A DNA stretch of 64,000 nt, taken from Dokdonia pacifica. GTDB lineage: Bacteria; Bacteroidota; Bacteroidia; Flavobacteriales; Flavobacteriaceae. Below are positions 48,656 through 57,138 of this stretch, in pieces (the first letter of the stretch is position 1; each line of letters begins with the position of its first letter). The translations under genes and the position numbers were made by a program. Location: positions 1-64,000 of the forward strand of contig NZ_FZNY01000011.1 in the NCBI RefSeq assembly GCF_900188275.1, in the 5' to 3' direction. Under the pieces are notes generated by a model. The model did not search any database. It worked only from the letters and a program-made list of their open reading frames with translations, and was not told where the DNA came from.

Positions 48656-49465
48656 TTACCTAAAGCTCCACTGTTTGTAATCTGAAGAAGTTTCTAGTTT
48701 TTGTTCTATGGCATCATCTAATTTTGGGAAGAAATCAATTCCTGTGAGTTGTTCTATTTCATCTACAGAAGTCACAAAATCATATAAAGGGGCATCAGAT
48801 TGCTTATGGTCCATCAAAAAAGCAATCATACGTGTATTACCACCGGAACGATCGTATATAATTTTGAAAAAAGAGGAAGGCACGGTTACTTTTTCTGTAC
48901 CTATAGAGGTACTCTTATCTTTTAAAACACCTCCCGTTACGACAAAAACACCATCATATTTTTTGGCCCAATACCTAACTTTTTGTTCCAATCGATTCCA
49001 AACGCCTGCATTAAAATCATGGCGTTGTGGGGTGATATTGCTAGTAAAAAAGGTTTCATCATATGCTTCTTTACTAAACTCACGATCGCCAGCTGGGCAT
49101 AAATGACCTCGGTCATAGCCTGAATTTTTATAGTTACGCCAGTGTGCAGATTGTGTTTTTACAGCAGGATCTATTTCAAAATAAGGACGTTTAAAATCAC
49201 TATTGACTACCTGAGATTTCTTAAGCTCATACCCTACCCATTCTGCTTGCTCATGAGGTTCGCTATAACTTAATGAATAGTAATTATGATGAATGACTTG
49301 CCCCGTTGTAGAAGTAGGCAAAAAATAAGTATTCGTAGCTTCTTTTTCTTGTGCTCCAGCTTCTATAATAGGCGCATCTAATTTTTGGTTGGCATATTTT
49401 TCAAAAGCCAAATAGGCTAACATAAATAGAACAACAAGAAGCGGATAGGTGTATTTTCGTTTCAT
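48656..49465 (-). CDS. DNA/RNA non-specific endonuclease
   Basis: 269 residues. An N-terminal hydrophobic segment (about 7-22) anchors or exports it. The nuclease domain has the DRGH motif at 118-121 (GYDRGHLCPAGDREF) and NITPQRHDFNAGVWNRLEQKVR, which supplies the magnesium-binding Asn, as in Serratia-type nucleases. It would degrade nucleic acids outside the cytoplasm. Confidence 0.92.
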   Translation of the reverse strand: MKRKYTYPLLVVLFMLAYLAFEKYANQKLDAPIIEAGAQEKEATNTYFLPTSTTGQVIHHNYYSLSYSEPHEQAEWVGYELKKSQVVNSDFKRPYFEIDPAVKTQSAHWRNYKNSGYDRGHLCPAGDREFSKEAYDETFFTSNITPQRHDFNAGVWNRLEQKVRYWAKKYDGVFVVTGGVLKDKSTSIGTEKVTVPSSFFKIIYDRSGGNTRMIAFLMDHKQSDAPLYDFVTSVDEIEQLTGIDFFPKLDDAIEQKLETSSDYKQWSFR

Positions 49466-49495
49466 TAGCGCAAATATCGTTTACACGATAAAGAA

Positions 49496-50296
49496 TCACA
49501 ATTTATCAAGAAGTTCTTTTGCTTCGGTATACTTATAATTTGATGGATTCTCTAAAAGAGTTGTTAGTATTTCTTTGGCTCTAGTAGATTCATTAAACTT
49601 TATATAGGTTAATGCTTTATACCATAATGCACGAGAATTATCGAGGCTTTGTGATGTTTCTAAAAGGTCAAACTGTGCGATTGCTTCTTCAAGGTTTCCT
49701 TTTTCAGCATGAATCAATCCTGTATATATATATACTAACGGATCTATTTCTTTACTTACGGATAGGTATTCCTTAAAGTCTGACAAAGATGTATCTAGGT
49801 CATTATTCTTAAAAGCAAGACTTGCTTTTGATAGTAGTGATGTCTCATCTGATCTACTTGTAAATGATGGCAATTCTGAAGACTGGTAATAATCGGTATA
49901 TAAATCGGTGTTAGAATTTCCAGTAAATAAAAGTCCAAATACTAAAATTACTGCAGCTGCTATAGATAAGATATAATAGAGCGGTCGTGTTTTAGATGTA
50001 GGCGCCTCTTCTTGCGAAGTCGCCTTATAGGCTTCCTTTACTTTTAAAAGTTTCTTTTTGAGCGCTTTCCCTTCTTCACTTTCTATATAGGTGTCTATTT
50101 CTTTTTTATAAGCTGTATTATAGTTTGTATCCTCAAATTCGGTTTCTGTGAGATGATGGTTTATAGATGTGTATAAGGCCACTTCTTCTTTTAAGTCTGG
50201 CTGTGTTGCCATTTCCGACTCAAATTGCTGTGCATCTTCCGCAGACATATTGCCGCTTATATATGCTTCTATTCTTTTGTATACGTGTTCTTCCAT
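49496..50296 (-). CDS. Membrane anti-sigma-like protein with periplasmic TPRs (module 1)
   Basis: 266 residues. The N-terminal part (about 1-100) is soluble, and MEEHVYKRIEAYISGNMSAEDAQQFESEM resembles anti-sigma domains (a cytoplasmic helix-rich region opening with a short 'xxYLxGxLsxeE' pattern). A single membrane helix follows (about 107-126), then a periplasmic part with TPR-like repeats (KASLAFKNNDLDTSLSDFKEYL, GLIHAEKGNLEEAIAQFDLL, ALWYKALTYIKFNESTRAKEILTTLL). It overlaps the sigma factor stop by one base (TAATG). A paralogue lies at 57139. An anti-sigma role is inferred from neighbours and topology. Confidence 0.8.
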   Translation of the reverse strand: MEEHVYKRIEAYISGNMSAEDAQQFESEMATQPDLKEEVALYTSINHHLTETEFEDTNYNTAYKKEIDTYIESEEGKALKKKLLKVKEAYKATSQEEAPTSKTRPLYYILSIAAAVILVFGLLFTGNSNTDLYTDYYQSSELPSFTSRSDETSLLSKASLAFKNNDLDTSLSDFKEYLSVSKEIDPLVYIYTGLIHAEKGNLEEAIAQFDLLETSQSLDNSRALWYKALTYIKFNESTRAKEILTTLLENPSNYKYTEAKELLDKL

Positions 50297-50862
50297 TACG
50301 ATTTGAGTTTTGCGTAGTTACCATCTTTCTTAATCAAATCTGCCAAGCGCTTTTTACATTTAAAAATACGCTGAAAGGCTACATTTTCAGAAGCGTATTG
50401 GAACTTCTTTACAATGCGATCATAAGGCACTTTTTTGAAGTAGTCTTTTAATAACTCCTTACAATTAGGAGATAATTGCTGTAGTTTCTCTTCAAAAAGA
50501 TCCCAACGTTCTTGTGCAATAATAGCTTCACTATGATTACTTTCTTCACTCTTAAGTGCAATAACCTCTTCATTTCTTACCCATCTTTTTTTAGAATTTA
50601 ATTCTTTACGCCATATATTTTTACAAACGGTAAATAAATAGGCTTCAAAAGACGACTTAATTTCTATATCACTCACTTTCAAACGAATACTTAATTGATA
50701 GAGTGCATTTTGAAAAACCTCTTCTGCATCTTGTTGCCCTCCTTCATTTTTTAACACAAAATGCCTTACTTTTGGAAACATAGATGTATAGATTGCTTTA
50801 ATGATTTTTTCATCACCAGTTCGCAATCCTTCTAAATAATTTATACCATTTTTTGTGACCAT
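50296..50862 (-). CDS. ECF RNA polymerase sigma factor (module 1)
   Basis: 188 residues with sigma-2 (EEVFQNALYQLSIRLK... SFEAYLFTVCKNIWRKELNSKKRW) and sigma-4 (LQQLSPNCKELLKDYFKKVPYDRIVKKFQYASENVAFQRIFKCKKRL) regions and no long linker, as in ECF group factors. It is divergent from the lipoprotein gene at 50950. The promoter-like motif at 50886-50911 suggests it drives that gene. Paralogous to the factor at 57936. Confidence 0.9.
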   Translation of the reverse strand: MVTKNGINYLEGLRTGDEKIIKAIYTSMFPKVRHFVLKNEGGQQDAEEVFQNALYQLSIRLKVSDIEIKSSFEAYLFTVCKNIWRKELNSKKRWVRNEEVIALKSEESNHSEAIIAQERWDLFEEKLQQLSPNCKELLKDYFKKVPYDRIVKKFQYASENVAFQRIFKCKKRLADLIKKDGNYAKLKS

Positions 50863-50885
50863 AAATTAAAAAAGGAGGTTTAGGG

Positions 50886-50911
50886 GGGTAAGATTATAGT
50901 TCTTTTGGAAC
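50886..50911 (+). promoter_or_regulatory. GGGTAA...GGAAC motif, module 1 lipoprotein
   Basis: GGGTAAG and, 15 bases after the GGGTAA, GGAAC. It is 38 bases before the ATG of the lipoprotein. Part of a five-copy set; see also 56331, 58545, 59077 and 62395. Confidence 0.65.
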
Positions 50912-50949
50912 ATAAGGGCAAAATAACATATAAATCTTAAAATTTAATT

Positions 50950-51330
50950 ATGAAAACAACATTTTTAGCTTTACTCACCTTTATTCTCCTTGTAGGATGC
51001 ACTACAGAAGAAACAAATGAAATTGTAGAAACTAGTAATGCTATCATTAAAGAAGATAGTAATACAAGAGAAGAAGGAAACCCATACGCTAATCAATTTG
51101 AATGTTTTGATGTGTTTTTCGACCCTGAAATTCATGACCCATTATCTATTCAGTTAATTCGAGATGGGTATTTTGCCGATGGATATTATTGGTTTGCAGC
51201 ACCTACACAACCTGACGGATATCCTTATCATCAAGTATGGTGTCGTTATTTAGGACATCCTGGAGGTCAAAATGGAGAAGATGATCCACCAACTGGAGTA
51301 ACTATTGTTCCTAAAGGAGGAAGAGGATAA
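50950..51330 (+). CDS. Small lipoprotein of CHAT module 1
   Basis: 126 residues with a lipoprotein signal (LLVGC, Cys17). The rest is short, acidic, with several aromatic residues and cysteines (FECFDVFF, HQVWCRYLG) and a glycine/proline-rich end. I recognise no family. The order of the elements (V-x-F-DPE... IRDGYF ... VWC) faintly recalls the two lipoproteins of module 2. It is followed after 20 bases by the CHAT gene. Confidence 0.7.
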   Translation: MKTTFLALLTFILLVGCTTEETNEIVETSNAIIKEDSNTREEGNPYANQFECFDVFFDPEIHDPLSIQLIRDGYFADGYYWFAAPTQPDGYPYHQVWCRYLGHPGGQNGEDDPPTGVTIVPKGGRG

Positions 51331-51336
51331 TCTTTT

Positions 51337-51354
51337 ATGAAAATCACTATATGA
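51337..51354 (+). other. Mini-frame overlapping the CHAT start
   Basis: ATG-AAA-ATC-ACT-ATA-TGA, a five-codon frame whose stop overlaps the CHAT ATG as ATGA. It could couple translation of the CHAT protein to upstream initiation; it may be chance. Confidence 0.3.
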
Positions 51355-54149
51355 TTTTCCCTATAAACTCACATAAAAAAAACCACCTAGGTTATTTTAA
51401 AATAGTAATCTGGGTGGTTTTTCTTTTTAATATATCAATAACAGCTCAAGAGAGTAATAACATCACTTCAATTCTAAATTCTTCAAGTGATAGTAAACAA
51501 AAAGAGCTACAATTGATATCTCTTTTTAATACTCTCGAAAAAAACAATACTGATTCTCTCTATACCTACTACCAAAAAGCCGCACATTGGTTTTCTATTA
51601 AAAATGATATACAAAATGCTATCATATATGAGCAAAAAGCCTTCAATAATATTAGTTCTTCCAAAGAAACAGATTCTTTAATTGCTCAAAAAAGCGTTTA
51701 TACATTAGGTAATTATTACCGTAGTAACTACCAATTCAAAAAAGCTATTGAAAGCTATCATAAAAGCATTAATTTTCATAAAAGCACTCCACAAGCAGAC
51801 AAAGCATACCTCGGAATAGCATATACATATTATAGAGCTAAAGACTTTTATAAATCTGATCTTTATTATAAAACACTTATAGAAAGATTGGAAAGTAAAT
51901 CTCCATCTCCCTTCTTAGCAGATGTATATTGTAGAGCTGCAATCAATTTAATACAGACAAACACAGATGAAGGTCTAGAAAGAGGGATTACTTATGCAAA
52001 AAAAGCTGATGAGATCTCTAAACTAGTAGAAACACCTAAAACCATACAATATCGCATTAAGTATCGCTTAGGTTATCTCTACAATACGTATAAGACATTA
52101 AATATTAATCTTTCAGAAACGTATTATAAAGAAGCTTTACAAATAGCTATTGATCTTAACGATTCTTCCAAAATTAGGAAGACATATCTTGATCTTGGAA
52201 ATTTACACCAGACAACAAATCTTAATACAGCACTCGCATATGATCAAATAGCATTAAAAATAACTCCTAAAAAAGATTCTTTAACGCGTCATAAAATAAC
52301 TAGTAACATAGGGTTTGCTAACAGTTATTTTGGAAAATATCCCGAAGGTCTCACATATGCATTTGATGCATTACACATACTTACTCTAAAAGATTTTAAA
52401 AATCACACAGATGATTACCAAAAAATATTCCTAGCATCTCCCTACAAACAAAATATCTTAACACAACTTTCCATTCTTGCACAAACCTATTTACGCTATT
52501 ACGAAGAAACAAAAGACCCTGTATTACTAGAAAAATGCATTGCTTATTTTACGATGGGAGATCAACTTATCGACCTTTTAAAAGTAGATAGTAGCGAATT
52601 TACCTCTCGTTTGTTTTGGAGAAATGTAAGTACTAGCATCTATGGAAAAGCCATTAGAGCATGTTATCTACATCAAGATTTAGAAAAAGCACATTACTTC
52701 ATAGAAAAGAATAAAGCATTACTCTTAATGGAAGATCTAGCTAGTCAAGCGTATAAACGGTCTTTGACTATTTCGCCTGAAATTATAGCGCAAGAAGAAG
52801 TTTTACAACGAGAAATTCTAGAACAAGAAAAGCTTCTTAAAACACAAGCACAAACTTCAGGCACAAATCAAGGAAGTAACCTTTATGGAGTATTAGTAGA
52901 GAAGAAAAGAGCCCTAGAACAATTACGAGAAAATATGCTCCCTGAAAAACAACTCTCATTTGAGCCCTCTATTATAGCATTATCTGAGCTTCAAAAATCA
53001 CTTAAGCCTGATGAAGTAATAGTCAATTATCATCTCTCAAATGACGATGGATATGGAATTTATTCCAATAATAACAAAGGCTATATTAGTATCTCTACGA
53101 GCCAAAAAAATAAATTTTTTGAAATAGAAAACACCAATGCATTGCAGACAGATATCCAATTAGCATTAACATTTTTAAAGCGCCCTTTTAAAACACAAGA
53201 AGATATAACCCGCTATACACAACTTTCTAATTCTATTTACAAAAAACTCTTCCCAACAGAAGAAGTAAGAAGTCAAATCAAAAATAAAAAACTAATTATT
53301 TCTCCAGATAGCTATCTCTCATTTTTACCCTTTGAAGCGCTTTCTACATCTGCCGACAAAACCTCATATCTCATTCAGAATACAGAAATACGTTATGTAT
53401 ACTCTAATTCATTTATTAGAAATATTCACAGAGAAGTCACTCCACAAAAACATACGTATTTAGGTATTGCCCCTGTACAATTTCAAGATACACAGCTTAC
53501 CTCATTAGATTATAGTTTACAGGAAATTAATAGTATAGATGCGTATTATCCTGGAGATAAATTATTGCAAGAAAAAGGAACTAAACAAGCTTTTCTGGAT
53601 GCTTTAAACCAACATACCATTATTCATCTAGCCACACATGCTGATATTTCGGATACAACGTCTCCTTGGATTGCTTTTCAAGATGAAAAAATAACTCTTG
53701 AAGAATTATATCTTACAGAAAACAATGCGGCTCTTGTATTTTTAAGTGGTTGTAATACGACATTGGGAGATCACAAAGCGGGGGAAGGTGTGATGAGTCT
53801 TGCCAGAGGTTTCTTTTATTCTGGAGCACAAAGTGTGATTTCTACTTTATGGAGTATTGATGACAAATCTACCGCCTATATTACAGATCAGTTTTATAAG
53901 AATTTAAATAACGGCCTAACAACTTCAGAGGCATTACATCATTCAAAAAAATCATATTTACAACAACACTCAGGGTCTGAGACATCTCCATATTATTGGG
54001 CATCTCCCATACTTTTGGGGAAAGACAATACATTACTTATTGAAAACACTACCCTGGACTACTGGATTCTTATTAGTTGTAGTCTCCTCGTAATGGGGGT
54101 TATTTTCATTTATACGCTTTCGCGAAAGCGTATATCTTCAAAAAAATAG
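51351..54149 (+). CDS. Exported TPR-CHAT caspase-like protein (module 1)
   Basis: 932 residues. A signal segment near residues 14-32 ends SITAQ, then about ten TPR repeats (roughly 70-450), a coiled-coil stretch (EVLQREILEQEKLLKTQ near 490) and a CHAT protease domain (about 620-890). The catalytic pair is His763 in IHLATHAD and Cys801 in VFLSGCNTT, followed by GEGVMSLARGFFYSGAQSVISTLW, the CHAT hallmark. A membrane helix near the end (904-922) with a basic tail would anchor the enzyme from the periplasmic side. CHAT proteins are cysteine proteases used in regulated cleavage and cell-death systems; the target here is unknown. A terminator-like hairpin lies in the signal-peptide codons. The last codons contain a copy of the palindrome. 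Confidence 0.9.
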   Translation: MIFPINSHKKNHLGYFKIVIWVVFLFNISITAQESNNITSILNSSSDSKQKELQLISLFNTLEKNNTDSLYTYYQKAAHWFSIKNDIQNAIIYEQKAFNNISSSKETDSLIAQKSVYTLGNYYRSNYQFKKAIESYHKSINFHKSTPQADKAYLGIAYTYYRAKDFYKSDLYYKTLIERLESKSPSPFLADVYCRAAINLIQTNTDEGLERGITYAKKADEISKLVETPKTIQYRIKYRLGYLYNTYKTLNINLSETYYKEALQIAIDLNDSSKIRKTYLDLGNLHQTTNLNTALAYDQIALKITPKKDSLTRHKITSNIGFANSYFGKYPEGLTYAFDALHILTLKDFKNHTDDYQKIFLASPYKQNILTQLSILAQTYLRYYEETKDPVLLEKCIAYFTMGDQLIDLLKVDSSEFTSRLFWRNVSTSIYGKAIRACYLHQDLEKAHYFIEKNKALLLMEDLASQAYKRSLTISPEIIAQEEVLQREILEQEKLLKTQAQTSGTNQGSNLYGVLVEKKRALEQLRENMLPEKQLSFEPSIIALSELQKSLKPDEVIVNYHLSNDDGYGIYSNNNKGYISISTSQKNKFFEIENTNALQTDIQLALTFLKRPFKTQEDITRYTQLSNSIYKKLFPTEEVRSQIKNKKLIISPDSYLSFLPFEALSTSADKTSYLIQNTEIRYVYSNSFIRNIHREVTPQKHTYLGIAPVQFQDTQLTSLDYSLQEINSIDAYYPGDKLLQEKGTKQAFLDALNQHTIIHLATHADISDTTSPWIAFQDEKITLEELYLTENNAALVFLSGCNTTLGDHKAGEGVMSLARGFFYSGAQSVISTLWSIDDKSTAYITDQFYKNLNNGLTTSEALHHSKKSYLQQHSGSETSPYYWASPILLGKDNTLLIENTTLDYWILISCSLLVMGVIFIYTLSRKRISSKK
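51375..51425 (+). promoter_or_regulatory. Terminator-like hairpin inside the start of the CHAT gene (attenuator candidate)
   Basis: An A-run and AACCACCTAGGTTA (51381-51394) pair with TAATCTGGGTGGTT (51406-51419), followed by a run of T and CTTTTT. It has two or three G-T pairs. It has the form of an intrinsic terminator but lies within coding sequence for the signal peptide, so it could reduce CHAT expression relative to the lipoprotein. Confidence 0.5.
54115..54130. repeat. Iterated palindrome, copy 10
   Basis: A perfect copy in the last codons of the first CHAT gene, read as T-L-S-R-K-R. Confidence 0.95.
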
Positions 54150-54168
54150 CCATTAATTGGCAATCAAT

Positions 54169-54202
54169 CTTCCGAATTAGTAAAACTTCCGAATTAGTAA
54201 AA
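54169..54202 (+). repeat. Two tandem 17-base units
   Basis: CTTCCGAATTAGTAAAA occurs twice in direct succession after the CHAT gene. The remainder of 54150-54340 shows nothing else I can name. Confidence 0.8.
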
Positions 54203-54348
54203 GCGTAAAATTAGGGCCACCCATGAGAAGTAACCCTAAAGTTTACATATAAATCTCATTAATTTATGATGATAATTAACAAGCTCTTTTACTGACTCGG
54301 TATATAAGGCAGTGTTTTATTTATTAGGAAATAGAAAAGAAAGAGAAC

Positions 54349-54376
54349 CTCTATATAGAAGCTCTCTTTTTCTGAA
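54349..54376 (-). terminator. Terminator of the first GG-leader peptide gene
   Basis: An imperfect stem (AGAGAACCTC with GAAGCTCTCT) with runs of T on the minus strand, 10 bases after the stop codon. Confidence 0.6.
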
Positions 54377-54384
54377 GTAATATC

Positions 54385-54600
54385 TTATTTAAAATCGTAG
54401 TTACACTTGAAACAGTTAGGATTATCATAATCCTGAGTACAATATCCTAATGTTCCGCATTCTCCTTCGCACAACACAAGAGATGCGTAATGATTTGGTC
54501 CACAACCACCACCTACAGTGATCATTCCTCCATTAATTTCTTTTTGCTCTTTTTTATTTAATGATTGAGCTCCGTTTAGATTTAAAATGTTTTTTAACAT
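54385..54600 (-). CDS. Double-glycine leader, cysteine-rich peptide A
   Basis: 71 residues. The leader MLKNILNLNGAQSLNKKEQKEINGG ends in a GG cleavage site and is followed by a core rich in Gly and with six cysteines (GGGCGPNHY ... VLCEGECGTLGYCTQ ... NCFKC). It fits bacteriocin- or pheromone-like precursors cut by C39 peptidases. The frame extends upstream to 54636 but the leader homology with peptide B fixes the start at 54600. It lies downstream of the VKOR fusion gene on the same strand. The core is not similar to peptide B except for cysteine content. Confidence 0.85.
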   Translation of the reverse strand: MLKNILNLNGAQSLNKKEQKEINGGMITVGGGCGPNHYASLVLCEGECGTLGYCTQDYDNPNCFKCNYDFK

Positions 54601-54680
54601 AATTGTAAAATTTATAATTAATTTTACTGCGAACATTTTGAGACACTCACAGTTTGTGTCTGTCCTTGCAAGAATGTTTT
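54601..54680 (-). promoter_or_regulatory. Conserved 80-base region upstream of peptide A
   Basis: About 73 of 80 bases match the region before peptide B (56725-56804). It contains an inverted repeat, AGACAC and GTGTCT around a 9-base loop, and its outer end overlaps the stop codon of the VKOR gene. Confidence 0.7.
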
Positions 54681-56301
54681 AGAGCCTGGTAACCACTGGG
54701 CTCTTTTTATTTTTATTAGAATTCATTTGATGTTTTATTTCTATAGGGGCGTTTTCTTTTAACGTCTCAACAAATAGAAACAGATCTTCATATGTATAAT
54801 ATTTATTAGGGAATTTTTGATTCCCTATAAGTGTTTCTGGGGTATATCGAATATCATTTTGATGTGCTACATCACGATGCATTTCAAGTATACGGTCATC
54901 CATTAAAAGCATTGAGTTTGGTATTCCATATTTTTCTATCCAACGATCCACATCTCTGTGCGCAAACCAATCTTTTAAAGCACTAAAAGCATCTGAAACA
55001 CTTTTGTGGTATAGTTCTAAAACTCGTTTTGCAATTTGAGTAGATGGGTTTTCTAAATCTTTTGAAGTATTGAATATGAATTGTATTCCTACGTCTGTTG
55101 GGAATTGCATTAATAATCTATCATACAATTCAAATGCAGCAACACAGTATCCACATAGAGGGTTGGTATATGCAGTTATTTGTATAGGGGCATCTCTGTT
55201 TCCAAAATATACTTGAGCTTCTTGAGGTAAATGCTTTAAATTTTCAATACTATCTTGCTGGAGTGCGTTTAGAAAAAATGCATCGTTCCTTTTAAAAGAA
55301 AGGTATTCTTTCTTTGTTTTAAGTAATTCTTTATTCTTTTGCAATAATGGTTTGCTATAGAACCATAAGAGAGTGAGTGTCATACTTACAACAAGGCCTT
55401 TTATGACATATAGCAAAGAAAAATCCCAATTTGAAAACGCAATGAAAAGCGTCACGAATTGGGATATTAAAACTACAGATATTAACAAACATAAACCGCA
55501 CCATTGCTTAAGTTGTATTCCCTGAAGATATAAAGAGTATGCAACTACAAACAATGACCCTATGGCTATTGTAAATAGCGTACTTGTATGAACCCCAACT
55601 AAGGTTATTACAAAAAATAAACTTGTAAAATAGAGTAATGAAGCATCGCCTAAACCAACGTTTTTACTAATTCTTCCTTCTTTTGAGGTAATTACTGCTG
55701 AACAGCTATCTACTTTTAACGATACTATCGCACATACTTTTGATGTAACAGTATCTTTTACACCAGTACTTTCTTTATATATCAGATAACTTACAACACT
55801 ACCTATTACGGTTAGAAATGTATATACTGCATGCGATATTGATGTTGTAAATAGTAGCGCCATCACTATAATAGATAGCAGTATACTCGTAGTTATAATG
55901 GTTTTAAAACTTGATTGTCTTGTTATAAAAGAACCTTTTTTTTCTTCTTGTTCTATCGCTATGATTGTACCTGTCCATTGAGAAGAGAATTTCTCTATAG
56001 ATCGTATCTTCTTTTTATTTTGTAGTGTCCTGACACGTATTCCTTTTTGAAGTTGTGTTACTAAAACAAGTTCTGTGTTTTTTCCTGTTTCAATAAGTGC
56101 TAAAAACAATTTTGGAAGTTGTTGCAATGCATCTTTAGGGACATTGGCTGCTATATTTTCGATTCCAAAATAATCTAACGTGTCAGTAATCGCATTTATA
56201 CTTGGGTAATCTGCATGAGAAAGCAATTGAAGATGAATATCTTCCTTAGCAAGCGAAGTAATTTTTGATTGTACTAAAAAGCGAAAAACTAACTCGTCCA
56301 T
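54679..56301 (-). CDS. C39-like / VKOR / thioredoxin fusion membrane protein
   Basis: 540 residues. Residues 1-120 look like a C39 peptidase fold without the catalytic Cys (SHADYPSINAITDTLDYFGIE). The middle is a VKOR domain of about five helices with Cys190 and Cys200 and the active WCGLC (267-271). The C-terminal part is a thioredoxin-like domain with CGYC at 383-386 and DVGIQFIFNTSKD/ RYTPETLIGNQKFP around it. VKOR-thioredoxin fusions introduce disulfide bonds in exported proteins; the gene lies between two cysteine-rich GG peptides, the likely substrates (inference). No peptide exporter is in the window. Its promoter region carries the GGGTAA...GAAC motif. Confidence 0.88.
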   Translation of the reverse strand: MDELVFRFLVQSKITSLAKEDIHLQLLSHADYPSINAITDTLDYFGIENIAANVPKDALQQLPKLFLALIETGKNTELVLVTQLQKGIRVRTLQNKKKIRSIEKFSSQWTGTIIAIEQEEKKGSFITRQSSFKTIITTSILLSIIVMALLFTTSISHAVYTFLTVIGSVVSYLIYKESTGVKDTVTSKVCAIVSLKVDSCSAVITSKEGRISKNVGLGDASLLYFTSLFFVITLVGVHTSTLFTIAIGSLFVVAYSLYLQGIQLKQWCGLCLLISVVLISQFVTLFIAFSNWDFSLLYVIKGLVVSMTLTLLWFYSKPLLQKNKELLKTKKEYLSFKRNDAFFLNALQQDSIENLKHLPQEAQVYFGNRDAPIQITAYTNPLCGYCVAAFELYDRLLMQFPTDVGIQFIFNTSKDLENPSTQIAKRVLELYHKSVSDAFSALKDWFAHRDVDRWIEKYGIPNSMLLMDDRILEMHRDVAHQNDIRYTPETLIGNQKFPNKYYTYEDLFLFVETLKENAPIEIKHQMNSNKNKKSPVVTRL

Positions 56302-56330
56302 ACGTTGATGTTTTTGATAAACACCTATAT

Positions 56331-56356
56331 GTTCTGAACAACAAAAAATCTTACCC
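56331..56356 (-). promoter_or_regulatory. GGGTAA...AGAAC motif, VKOR fusion gene
   Basis: On the minus strand GGGTAAG and then, with the same 15-base spacing as in module 1, AGAAC. It is 29 bases before the ATG. Confidence 0.65.
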
Positions 56357-56386
56357 TAAAAATTAAAAAAAATATTTTCCTTCTAA

Positions 56387-56438
56387 AAAAAACAGCAGCT
56401 TAAAGACTATAAAAGTTACTTTTAAGCTGCTGTTTTTT
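56387..56438 (-). terminator. Terminator after peptide B
   Basis: An 18-base stem (56387-56404 with 56421-56438) and T runs on both strands. A second hairpin (56446-56456 with 56480-56490) precedes it right after the stop codon. Confidence 0.85.
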
Positions 56439-56496
56439 TAAGTATAGAAAGTCGTAATTTATATAGTATTTATAAAAACTACGACTTTCTTTTTTA

Positions 56497-56724
56497 TTAT
56501 AGGATAAGATATCCGCCATTACCATTACACATACCATCATTCGTATTTGGACAATCACAGTGTATATCACAACGATGTCCTGATGGAGCAGAACCACATA
56601 CCGTAGGACAATAGTTAGTACTTGCACAACCTCCTATTGTTGGACGCATTCCTCCATTTACAACTTTCTGATCATTTTTGCTCAATTTTTGAGCCCCGTT
56701 TAGATTTAAAATGTTTTTTAACAT
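56497..56724 (-). CDS. Double-glycine leader, cysteine-rich peptide B
   Basis: 75 residues: leader MLKNILNLNGAQKLSKNDQKVVNGG, GG site, then a core with seven cysteines (GGCASTNYCPTVCGSAPS, RCDIHCDCPN, GMCNGNGG). The leader starts the same as peptide A and has the same length; the cores share only the early GGxCG/GGC. The start at 56724 is fixed by this homology; the open frame upstream is the non-coding conserved region. It has its own terminators and the conserved region upstream, so it is an independent transcript. Confidence 0.85.
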   Translation of the reverse strand: MLKNILNLNGAQKLSKNDQKVVNGGMRPTIGGCASTNYCPTVCGSAPSGHRCDIHCDCPNTNDGMCNGNGGYLIL

Positions 56725-56804
56725 AATCGTAAAATTTATAATTAATCTTACTATGAACTTTTTGAGACACTCACAGTTTGTGTCTATCCTTGCAAGAATA
56801 TTTT
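56725..56804 (-). promoter_or_regulatory. Conserved 80-base region upstream of peptide B
   Basis: Homologous to 54601-54680 with the same AGACAC...GTGTCT inverted repeat. Farther upstream (56808-56827) is a hairpin with a T run on the plus strand, of the same layout as one near 54681. From 56830 to 57138 there is a small 7-base hairpin (56936-56955) and nothing else I can name. Confidence 0.7.
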
Positions 56805-57138
56805 GAAAACTCAATCGGCATTGAGTTCTTTTATTTTTAAAAAAGTTTTGGCTTCCTATTAAAATATATACGTATACAAATAGTATTTCGACTTTTGATA
56901 TCACTATCTATTTTTAGAAACAAACAATCTTTATAGGTATTGGGTTTTCAATACCATAAATTTCTATCAAATTATAGTTGCTTATCTCCTGGATTTGATT
57001 CTAAAAAGGGTTAAAATATGATGGTAAAACAGATGCAATATTTTATTAGAAAGGTAAGAAAAAAATACGTAACCAAACACAAACCCCTAAAAATCAATTA
57101 ATTTAATAATTCATAGAGGAAGTTAATTACCAAAAGGA

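Noticed and set aside
56400-56627. Open frame on the minus strand overlapping peptide B
   Set aside because: It runs through the terminator hairpins and the peptide B gene in another phase and has no family resemblance.
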